Assembly: GCA_947381875.1 (NCBI GenBank)
Contig: CANCXY010000153.1
Location: 1-8,154 of the forward strand
Direction: 5' to 3'
Length of the DNA stretch: 8,154 nt
Source: an uncultured Clostridia bacterium
GTDB lineage: Bacteria; Bacillota; Clostridia; Oscillospirales; Ruminococcaceae
Shown: positions 1 to 5,721 of the stretch, in pieces
Layout: each line of letters begins with the position of its first letter
Numbering within the stretch: position 1 is the first letter of the stretch
Notes under the pieces: model-generated
Database searches by the model: none
Told to the model about the DNA's origin: nothing
Seen by the model: the letters and a program-made list of their open reading frames with translations, nothing else
Position numbers and translations under genes: made by a program

Positions 1-786
1 GTCACGCTCACTTTCAAAAACCTCCACACCCGCCCGCTGATGTCCTTTACGGCGTATTTTCGGTGCAAAAACAGCGCGGGGGAAGTAGTCGTGGAGGACG
101 CGTTCACCTATGACAACATACAGGCGGGCGAGGGCGCGTGTTTCGGGGCGGACGACGCGGTGTTCGTCAGCCGGGAACCACTGGCGGGCGTGGAGGTGCG
201 CCTGGGCAGCGTGACCTATGACGATGGCATGCCGCACGATCTGCGCCGCTGTATGGCGGTGGCGCTGCCGCAGCCGCAGCCGCTGCCCGCCGGGGTGCGG
301 GCGGACGTAGAGCGCACCCTGCGGATCTCCGGGGCGGCCTACTATCCGGAGGATGTGGAGGACGGATGGCGCTGCACCTGCGGCGCGTTCAACTACAACG
401 CCGGGCGGGGCCTGTACTATTGCAGCGAATGCGGCGCGGAAAAGGCGCTGCTGAAAGCGGCCCTGCGCGCCAGCGCCAGCACGGCGGCGGGGGCCAGCAC
501 CTACGGCGCGGATATGCGGTTCCTCCCCGTGCGCGACGAGCAGACGCCCGCCCGAAGCAGCCGGCAGTACATACAGCGCAATTTGCGCGGCGTGTTCCCC
601 GAACCAAAGCCGGTGCAGGTGATCCCCCGCGAGCTGTATGATGCCCCCGCGCCATCTTCCAACAGCGTTTCCATCATGAAAGATACCACGGCAGATTTTA
701 TCCTGCGCTATGTCCCGCTGTTCACCGCCATTGCGTCATCCCTGTTCACAGCGGCGGCGGTATTGGTGGCACGGTATCTGCGATAA
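1..786 (+). CDS. Partial gene (5' end missing): zinc-ribbon protein with C-terminal membrane anchor, function unknown
   Basis: The frame is open from base 1 and adds 13 codons before the first ATG at 40, so the true start probably lies off the left edge. Residue numbers here count from ATG 40. The N-terminal ~85 residues look like a beta-strand-rich domain with a YDDG turn (residues 60-63) of the sort seen in small Firmicute beta-sandwich proteins; I cannot name the family. A zinc ribbon follows: C112-x-C114 and C128-x2-C131, each pair ending in Cys-Gly, with W110 just before. A low-complexity Ala/Ser/Pro linker leads to a single hydrophobic segment (about 221-246) ending in RYLR at the C-terminus. 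That suggests a tail-anchored protein with the ribbon in the cytoplasm, although topology is inferred. No signal peptide can be judged because the N-terminus is missing. The next gene starts 147 bp downstream, past a hairpin-rich gap, so an operon link is unproven. Confidence 0.75.
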   Translation, partial: VTLTFKNLHTRPLMSFTAYFRCKNSAGEVVVEDAFTYDNIQAGEGACFGADDAVFVSREPLAGVEVRLGSVTYDDGMPHDLRRCMAVALPQPQPLPAGVRADVERTLRISGAAYYPEDVEDGWRCTCGAFNYNAGRGLYYCSECGAEKALLKAALRASASTAAGASTYGADMRFLPVRDEQTPARSSRQYIQRNLRGVFPEPKPVQVIPRELYDAPAPSSNSVSIMKDTTADFILRYVPLFTAIASSLFTAAAVLVARYLR

Positions 787-797
787 AAAAACCGTCC

Positions 798-820
798 CCC
801 CGAAAATGCAATTTTCGGGG
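798..820 (+). terminator. Hairpin after the zinc-ribbon gene, possible weak terminator
   Basis: A perfect 10-bp stem (CCCCGAAAAT with ATTTTCGGGG) closes a 3-nt loop 12 bp past the stop codon. It is preceded by six A residues but followed by AATTG, not a T-run, so it does not fit a standard intrinsic terminator on the plus strand. Read on the minus strand, a T-run follows after a short spacer, but no minus-strand gene ends here. The position argues for a transcript-end role; the missing U-tract argues against. Confidence 0.35.
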
Positions 821-824
821 AATT

Positions 825-909
825 GAAAGTTTCGGTCCACCCTTTTCAAAGGGTGGCGAGGATTCCAAAGGGGCAGCGCCCCTTTGGGCAGGTTTGGGCG
901 GCAGCCCAA
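825..909. repeat. Intergenic palindromic repeat: three consecutive hairpins
   Basis: After the motif GAAAGTTTCGGTCC come three hairpins in a row: CCACCCTTT/AAAGGGTGG (837-845 with 848-856), CCAAAGGGGC/GCCCCTTTGG (865-874 with 878-887, loop AGC) and TTGGGC/GCCCAA (894-899 with 904-909). The stems are perfect. From memory, similar stretches (GAAAGTTT, then a CACC..GGTG hairpin, then a GGGGC-AGC-GCCCC hairpin) are dispersed in Oscillospiraceae genomes. The related motif TGAAAGTTTC also opens the gap after parC (5401-5410). Only one full copy is present here, so calling it a dispersed repeat rests on recall plus the unusual density of hairpins. Confidence 0.6.
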
Positions 910-933
910 CAACAGAAAGGGAAAGCAAAGCGC

Positions 934-2904
934 ATGGCAAAGACCACCGCCTATACGAATGAAAGCATTGCGATGCTGAAAGGGGCCGACCGGGTGCGCA
1001 AGCGCCCGGGCGTTATTTTTGGCTCGGACGGCATCGACGGGTGCGCGCACTCCATTTTTGAGATTTTATCGAACGCCATCGATGAGGCGCGGGAGGGGTA
1101 CGGAAAGCGTATCCTTGTCACACGGTTCGAGGATGGGGCCGTGGAGGTCGAGGATTTTGGCCGCGGCATGCCCGTAGACTACAATAAAAACGAGGAACGG
1201 TACAACTGGGAGCTGCTGTTCTGCGAGATGTACGCGGGCGGCAAATACGGTGAGGACGACTATGAATATGCGCTGGGCCTTAATGGGTTGGGCCTGTGCG
1301 CGACACAGTATGCCTCCGAATGGATGCAGGCCGATATTTACCGCGACGGGTTCCATTACCACCTGAATTTCCAGAAGGGCGAGAACGTCGGCGGGCTGCA
1401 AAAGGAGCCGCTGACGAAAAAACGCACGGGGACGGTGATCCGCTGGCGGCCCGATACCGAGGTTTTCACCGACATCCATGTGCCCGCCGAGGTGTTCCAT
1501 GATACCATCCGGCGGCAGGCCATCGTCAATGAGGGCGTCACCTTTACCTTTACCGACCTGGGGAGCGGGGAAAAGCAGACGACCGAGTATTACTTTGAAA
1601 ACGGCATCCGCGACTATGTGGAGCAGACGGCTGGGCTGGACGCTTTAACGCCTGTGCGCCTGTGTCAGTCCAGCGCAGAGGGGCGCGACCGCGAGGATAA
1701 GCCCGACTATAAAGTAAAGCTCAACGCGGCGTTCTGTTTCTCCAATAAAAACCAGCTTTTGGAATATTACCACAATTCCAGTTGGCTGGAACACGGCGGC
1801 AGCCCCGACCGCGCGGTGAAGTTGGCGTTTGTGAGCCAGATCGACGCGTTTTTGAAATCCAAAAACCTCTATAAAAAGGGCGAGAGCCGCATTACCTTTA
1901 CCGACGTGCAGGACTGCCTGATCTTCGTCTCCAGCTCGTTTTCTACGCAGACAAGCTACGAAAACCAGACGAAAAAGGCCATCACCAATAAATTTATCCA
2001 GCAGGCCATGACGGATTTCCTGAAACACAATTTAGAGGTCTATTTCCTGGAAAAGCCGGAGGAAGCGCTGCGCATTGCCCAGCAGGTGCTGATCAATAAG
2101 CAGAGCCGCGAACATGCCGACCAGGTGCGTCAGGGCGCAAAAAAAACACTTTCGGCGCAGCTCGATATCGCCAACCGCGTACAGAAATTTGTCGACTGCC
2201 GCTCCAAAGACGTTGCCCGCCGGGAAGTGTATATCGTGGAGGGCGATTCCGCTATGGGCGCGGTGAAGCAGAGCCGCGATTCCGAATTCCAGGCCATCAT
2301 GCCCGTGCGCGGCAAGATCCTCAACTGCCTGAAAGTGGATTATGACCGCATTTTCAAAAGCGACATCATTACAGACCTTATCAAAGTGCTGGGCTGCGGC
2401 GTGGAGGTGCAGGTAAGGGGGAAAAAAGACCTTGCCAGCTTCGACCTCGCCAACCTGCGCTGGAGCAAGGTGATTATCTGCACCGACGCCGATGTGGATG
2501 GCTACCAGATCCGCACGCTGATCCTCGCCATGATCTACCGCCTGGCCCCGACGCTGATCAACCAGGGCTATGTCTATATCGCCGAATCGCCGCTCTATGA
2601 GATCGAAAGCAAGGGGAAAACCTATTTTGCCTATACGGAACCCGAAAAGACAGAGTTTTTGAAACGTATCGGGAAGAACAAATACACCATCCAGCGTTCC
2701 AAGGGCCTGGGCGAAAACGACCCGGAGATGATGTGGCTCACCACCATGAACCCGGAGACGCGCCGCCTCATCAAAGTGACGCCGGAGGGCGCGCAGCGCA
2801 TGGCGGAGGTGTTCGACCTGCTGTTGGGCAACAACCTGGCGGGCCGCAAGGAGCATATTGCGGTGCATGGGTGCGAATATCTCGACGATTTGGATGTCTC
2901 ATAA
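934..2904 (+). CDS. parE: Type IIA DNA topoisomerase B subunit (ParE/GyrB family), divergent topoisomerase IV-like
   Basis: 656 residues, a normal length for ParE/GyrB. It is the ATPase and metal-binding subunit that drives strand passage with the A subunit encoded next. GHKL ATPase: ExxxNAxDE with E43 (catalytic base), N47 and D50; DFGRG at 74-78; GGK at 102-104; then GLNGLG at 115-120, where most relatives have GLHGVG. The transducer lysine motif QTK is at 345-347. TOPRIM: EGDSA at 436-440 and the metal triad D518, D520, D522 in TDADVDG. The C-terminal KGLGE (590-594) and TTMNPETR (603-610) are present. The start is ATG 934, with GAAAGGGAAAG upstream. A TTG at 823 in the same frame would add 37 residues translated from the hairpin repeats and is not credible. 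No dnaA, recF or other gyrB-type neighbour is visible, so ParE is preferred to GyrB. Family certain, ParE versus a second GyrB less so. Confidence 0.9.
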   Translation: MAKTTAYTNESIAMLKGADRVRKRPGVIFGSDGIDGCAHSIFEILSNAIDEAREGYGKRILVTRFEDGAVEVEDFGRGMPVDYNKNEERYNWELLFCEMYAGGKYGEDDYEYALGLNGLGLCATQYASEWMQADIYRDGFHYHLNFQKGENVGGLQKEPLTKKRTGTVIRWRPDTEVFTDIHVPAEVFHDTIRRQAIVNEGVTFTFTDLGSGEKQTTEYYFENGIRDYVEQTAGLDALTPVRLCQSSAEGRDREDKPDYKVKLNAAFCFSNKNQLLEYYHNSSWLEHGGSPDRAVKLAFVSQIDAFLKSKNLYKKGESRITFTDVQDCLIFVSSSFSTQTSYENQTKKAITNKFIQQAMTDFLKHNLEVYFLEKPEEALRIAQQVLINKQSREHADQVRQGAKKTLSAQLDIANRVQKFVDCRSKDVARREVYIVEGDSAMGAVKQSRDSEFQAIMPVRGKILNCLKVDYDRIFKSDIITDLIKVLGCGVEVQVRGKKDLASFDLANLRWSKVIICTDADVDGYQIRTLILAMIYRLAPTLINQGYVYIAESPLYEIESKGKTYFAYTEPEKTEFLKRIGKNKYTIQRSKGLGENDPEMMWLTTMNPETRRLIKVTPEGAQRMAEVFDLLLGNNLAGRKEHIAVHGCEYLDDLDVS

Positions 2905-2924
2905 CCCTTCGCGGAGGGGCTTTT
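2905..2924 (+). terminator. Weak terminator-like hairpin directly after the parE stop
   Basis: CCCTTC (2905-2910) pairs with GAGGGG (2914-2919) around a GCG loop, with one G-T wobble, and is followed by C and TTTT. The stem is only 6 bp and the T-run is short, so termination would be partial at best. Its place between the two topoisomerase subunit genes would allow parC to be expressed by read-through. It adjoins the palindromic repeat that starts at 2921, and the T-run may simply be the repeat edge. Confidence 0.35.
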
Positions 2925-2968
2925 GTGTATTTCTCCGCCCGCAGGGATGGGAAATACACGGAAATAGC
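2921..2968. repeat. Palindromic intergenic repeat, copy A
   Basis: Outer arms GTGTATTTC (2925-2933) and GAAATACAC (2951-2959) are perfectly complementary. Inside, CCC (2938-2940) pairs with GGG (2944-2946), with mismatches between the two stems where the right arm has drifted. The 48-bp unit including TTTT at the left and GGAAATAGC at the right matches 7436-7483 at 40 of 48 positions with no gaps, by hand alignment. Most differences lie in the loop and inner stem. The right flank is not T-rich, so this is not an intrinsic terminator. Confidence 0.75.
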
Positions 2969-3005
2969 CCCCCTCTCTCTCCTCGGCCCGCACACGCTCC
3001 CCGCG

Positions 3006-3056
3006 AACAGAGAAATCTGTTTTGCTTGTTTCTTCCCGCCGGAGGCGGGAAGAAAC
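3006..3056. repeat. Two adjacent hairpins in the parE-parC gap
   Basis: AACAGA-GAAA-TCTGTT (3006-3021) is a 6-bp stem capped by a GNRA-type tetraloop. It is followed by a perfect 13-bp stem, GTTTCTTCCCGCC (3028-3040) with GGCGGGAAGAAAC (3044-3056), around a GGA loop. The second is too strong for chance but is followed by GGCAGGATATT, not a T-run, so it is not a typical terminator. It shares the TTTC..CCCGCC style of the palindrome family in this window and may be a variant member. A role in stabilising or processing the parE-parC transcript is possible but not shown. Confidence 0.55.
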
Positions 3057-3067
3057 GGCAGGATATT

Positions 3068-3098
3068 ATGTATTTCCCGCTGCGCGAATTTGCAGAAA
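3068..3098. repeat. Degenerate half-copy of the palindromic repeat
   Basis: TATGTATTTCCCGCTGCGCG (3068-3087 region) resembles the left arm and loop of copy E (GTGTATTTCCCCGC plus a TGC loop), but the right arm has decayed: GAATTTGCAG stands where GGGGAAATACAC is expected. It lies about 50 bp before the parC start. The call depends on similarity over roughly 15 bp and is tentative. Confidence 0.35.
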
Positions 3099-3139
3099 TG
3101 GAAAAATTCAGTAAATAAAAGGAAAAAGGAACACCGTTC

Positions 3140-5386
3140 ATGCCAAAGAAAAAACAAGCGCCGAAAACCCTCTCCCGCCCGCAGTTAGGCGACGGCGTGG
3201 AGATTCTCGACGCGGGCAGCGTGTTAGAGGAGCCGATCACCCGCACGCTCGAAACAAACTTCATGCCTTACGCGATGAGCGTGATCGTATCGCGCGCGCT
3301 GCCGGAGATCGACGGCTTTAAGCCCGCGCACCGCAAGGTGCTGTACACCATGTACGGGATGGGGCTGCTCAAAGGCGCGCGCACAAAATCCGCGAATATT
3401 GTCGGCAGTACCATGCACCTCAACCCCCACGGCGACCAGGCCATCTACGACACACTTGTGCGTCTGGCGCGCGGCAACGAGAGCCTGCTCGTGCCCTTTG
3501 TCTCCGGCAAGGGGAACTTTGGCAAAGCCTACAGCCGCGATATGGCCTACGCCGCCTCACGCTATACCGAAGCAAAATTGGAGGACGTGTGCGCGGAGCT
3601 GTTCGGCGATATCGACAAGGACACTGTGGATTTCGTCGACAACTACGACGCCACCACCCAGGAACCGAAGCTGCTGCCCGTCACGTTCCCCACCATCCTT
3701 GCGAACAATACGCTGGGTATCGCCGTGGGCATGGCGTCAAGCATCTGCTCCTTTAACCTGGCGGAGCTGTGCGAGACGACAATCGCTTTCCTCAAAAACC
3801 CCAAACATGACCTCTTTTCCACCATGCCCGCGCCCGATTTCGTCGGCGGGGGGCAGATCCTCTATGACGCTTCCGAACTGCGCAAGGTGTATGAGACGGG
3901 GCGCGGCAGTGTGCGCGTGCGCGCGAGATACACCTATAAAAAAGAGGGGAACTGCATCGAGATCACCGAGATACCGCCCACGACGACCGTAGAGGCCATC
4001 ATGGATAAAATAACAGAGCTTGTCAAAGCGGGGCGCGTCAAGGAGATCAGCGATATGCGCGACGAGACGGACCTCGGCGGCTTAAAGCTGACGATCGACC
4101 TCAAGCGCGGCCAGGACGCCGATAAGCTGATGCACCGCCTGTTCCGCATGACGCCGCTGGAAGACAACTTCCCCTGCAACTTCAATATCCTGATTGGCGG
4201 CATGCCGCGCGTGATGGGCGTGGGCGAGATTTTGGAGGAATGGAGCGCGTTCCGCACCGAATGTGTGCGGCGGCGCACCTGTTACGACCTGCACGGCAGG
4301 CAGGAGCGCCTGCATCTGCTGGACGGCCTTGCCGCGATCCTGCTCGATATCGACAAGGCGGTGCGCATCGTGCGCGAGACGGCGGAGGAGAGCGAGGTAA
4401 TTCCCAACCTGATGATCGGCTTCGGCATCGACGAGGTGCAGGCCGAGTATGTGGCGGAGATTAAGCTGCGCCACCTGAACCGTGAATATATCCTCAAACG
4501 CACACGGGAGCGCGGCGATTTGGAAAAAGAGATTGCGCGCTTACAGGAAATTTTAAGCAGCCCCGCAAAGCTGAAAAAGGTGATCGTCGCCGAGCTGACG
4601 GCGGTGGCGAAGAAATACGGCCAGCCGCGCCGCAGTGAAATTCTGTATGAGGTGGAGGAGGCGCGGGGCGAGGAGCCGGACGAGGGCATGCCGGATTACC
4701 CCGTCACCGTATTCTATACGCGCGAGGGCTATTTCAAAAAGATCACGCCCCAATCCCTGCGCATGTCGGGCGAACAGAAGCTCAAAGAGGGCGACGCCAT
4801 CACGGTGCGCCTGGAGACGAAGAACAACGCTGAGCTGCTGTTCTTTACCGACAAATGCCAGGTATACAAATGCCGCGTCGGTGATTTTGACGACGGCAAG
4901 GCCAGCGTGATGGGCGACTATATCCCCGCGCGGCTGGGCATGGGGGAGGGGGAATCGCCCGTCTATATGGCCCTTACCACCGATTATGCGGGCCATATGC
5001 TGTTCCTCTTTGCCAGCGGCAAGGCCGCGAAGATCCCCATGGAGAGCTACGCGACCAAACAGAACCGCCGCAAATTGGTAAACGCGTTCAGCGATAAGGA
5101 GCCTTTGGCCGCCGTGCTGTACCTGCCGGAGGACTGCGAGATTGCCATCCGCACGAGCGCGGGGCGGATGCTGCTGGTCCATACGGCGCTGATTCCCGCC
5201 AAACAGACAAAGGCCAGCGCGGGCGTTGGTGTGGTGACGCTGAAAAAGAACCAGAAGATTACAGAAATGCGCCCCGCCGCCGGACTGGAGATCGCCGAGC
5301 CGCATCGCTACCGTGTGCGAACGCTGCCCGCTCTGGGCGCGCTGCTGCGTGGGGAAGATATGACACAGCAGACATCGTTTGAATAG
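3140..5386 (+). CDS. parC: Type IIA DNA topoisomerase A subunit (ParC/GyrA family), divergent topoisomerase IV-like
   Basis: 748 residues, close to typical ParC (about 750-800) and shorter than most GyrA. It is the DNA breakage-reunion subunit partnering the B subunit upstream. The catalytic tyrosine is Y142, after R141, in ASRYTEAKL. KPAHRKVLYTM (61-71) matches the winged-helix entry. The quinolone-region helix reads NPHGDQAIYD (95-104) against the usual HPHGDSAVYD, so the serine at E. coli GyrA position 83 is Q100, while the acidic residue equivalent to 87 is kept (D104). GIAVGMA (193-199) is conserved but followed by SSICSFNL rather than the common TNIPPHNL. A charged coiled-coil segment lies near 445-495. 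The C-terminal part shows roughly four repeated strand units (about 522-537, 564-579, 617-636, 665-683), consistent with a short beta-pinwheel. I find no GyrA box (QRRGGKG), favouring ParC. Start ATG 3140 has AAAAAGGA (3123-3130), 9 nt spacing. Family certain; gyrA-like paralogue is the alternative. Confidence 0.9.
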   Translation: MPKKKQAPKTLSRPQLGDGVEILDAGSVLEEPITRTLETNFMPYAMSVIVSRALPEIDGFKPAHRKVLYTMYGMGLLKGARTKSANIVGSTMHLNPHGDQAIYDTLVRLARGNESLLVPFVSGKGNFGKAYSRDMAYAASRYTEAKLEDVCAELFGDIDKDTVDFVDNYDATTQEPKLLPVTFPTILANNTLGIAVGMASSICSFNLAELCETTIAFLKNPKHDLFSTMPAPDFVGGGQILYDASELRKVYETGRGSVRVRARYTYKKEGNCIEITEIPPTTTVEAIMDKITELVKAGRVKEISDMRDETDLGGLKLTIDLKRGQDADKLMHRLFRMTPLEDNFPCNFNILIGGMPRVMGVGEILEEWSAFRTECVRRRTCYDLHGRQERLHLLDGLAAILLDIDKAVRIVRETAEESEVIPNLMIGFGIDEVQAEYVAEIKLRHLNREYILKRTRERGDLEKEIARLQEILSSPAKLKKVIVAELTAVAKKYGQPRRSEILYEVEEARGEEPDEGMPDYPVTVFYTREGYFKKITPQSLRMSGEQKLKEGDAITVRLETKNNAELLFFTDKCQVYKCRVGDFDDGKASVMGDYIPARLGMGEGESPVYMALTTDYAGHMLFLFASGKAAKIPMESYATKQNRRKLVNAFSDKEPLAAVLYLPEDCEIAIRTSAGRMLLVHTALIPAKQTKASAGVGVVTLKKNQKITEMRPAAGLEIAEPHRYRVRTLPALGALLRGEDMTQQTSFE

Positions 5387-5400
5387 AGCGTCTGACCCGC

Positions 5401-5447
5401 TGAAAGTTTCCTTTCCGCCCGGCGGGCGGGGAGATACATAGAAAAAT
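5401..5447. repeat. Degenerate palindromic repeat, copy C, after parC
   Basis: TGAAAGTTTC opens the element (compare 824-833), followed by the stem CCGCCC (5415-5420) with GGGCGG (5424-5429) around GGC. The stem extends outward by TTT pairing with GGA, using G-T wobble. The right flank GGGGAGATACATAGAAAAAT matches the GGGGAAATACACGGAAATA flank of copies A and E with several changes. The left GTGTA arm is missing. It begins 15 bp after the parC stop and has no T-run directly behind it. Confidence 0.5.
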
Positions 5448-5486
5448 CTTCTTTGAGTGAGCCGCTTGCTATTTTTCCGTGTTTAT
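5432..5486. repeat. Imperfect inverted repeat formed by two facing repeat ends
   Basis: The 16-bp arms 5432-5447 and 5471-5486 are complementary at 12 of 16 positions, including an uninterrupted 7-bp GAAAAAT/ATTTTTC. The right arm, read on the minus strand as ATAAACACGGAAAAATAGC, resembles the ACACGGAAATAGC edge of copies A and E. The arrangement looks like two copies of the repeat end pointing at each other, with 23 bp between. It overlaps the -35 element and spacer of the promoter at 5466. It could also act as a weak AT-rich hairpin at the end of the parC transcript. Confidence 0.45.
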
Positions 5487-5494
5487 AGTATAAT
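5466..5494 (+). promoter_or_regulatory. SigA-type promoter for the chemoreceptor gene
   Basis: TTGCTA (5466-5471, 4 of 6 matches to TTGACA), an exact 17-bp spacer and a perfect TATAAT (5489-5494). Transcription would start near 5501, giving a leader of about 220 nt before the chemoreceptor ATG at 5722. It is the best promoter match I found in the non-coding parts. No FliA-type motility promoter (TAAA, about 15 bp, GCCGATAA) was seen, which suggests housekeeping expression. Confidence 0.7.
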
Positions 5495-5500
5495 TCATTT

Positions 5501-5721
5501 TGAAATCAATATTGTGACAGCCGTGTCCCCTTTTGGGGCGTGGCCAAAGCGAAGGGTTTTGTGTGTTTCCCCACCCGGCGGGGGAATATAGGGAGCCTGG
5601 ATACCCCTTATGTCCCGTGAATCTGCCAGGAATAATGAGGTGATAAGTGACAGTATCCTGTGACACGCCCGGTCGCGCGCTTTTTGCAGGCGCCGCAATG
5701 AAATGAAGGAGGACTTATGCC
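5501..5721 (+). other. Long untranslated leader of the chemoreceptor gene, with repeat copy D
   Basis: The stretch between the predicted transcription start and the chemoreceptor ATG has no convincing gene. It holds CCCC-TTTT-GGGG (5527-5538); a degenerate member of the palindrome family, TTTTGTGTGTTTCCCC to GGGGAATATA (5557-5590), with inner arms TTCCCC/GGGGAA; CCTGG (5596-5600) pairing with CCAGG (5626-5630) over a long loop; and GTGACAG (5647-5653) pairing with CTGT..CAC (5658-5666) with a 2-nt bulge. I looked for c-di-GMP, cobalamin, ZTP, guanidine and preQ1 riboswitch hallmarks and saw none. The leader is therefore structured but unassigned. Confidence 0.5.
5706..5713 (+). promoter_or_regulatory. 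Strong ribosome binding site that fixes the chemoreceptor start
   Basis: AAGGAGGA lies 8 nt before ATG 5722. A closer ATG at 5717 is only 3 nt away, is in another frame and meets TAA after six codons, so 5722 is the start. Confidence 0.8.

Noticed and set aside
823..933. TTG-initiated 37-residue N-terminal extension of the ParE-like protein
   Set aside because: The extension is a translation of the hairpin repeats, has no ribosome binding site, and the family normally begins close to the residues encoded at ATG 934.
2032..2868. Open frame (278 codons) antisense to parE, and a similar one at 4553-5305 antisense to parC
   Set aside because: Both lie wholly within genes with clear family matches and show no motif or credible ribosome binding site.
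3089..3117. Promoter for parC (TTTGCA, 17 bp, TAAATA)
   Set aside because: The -10 match is poor (3 of 6), and transcription would begin at the ribosome binding site.
5501..5721. c-di-GMP or other known riboswitch in the chemoreceptor leader
   Set aside because: The conserved c-di-GMP-I motifs and those of cobalamin, ZTP, guanidine and preQ1 classes were looked for by eye and not found.
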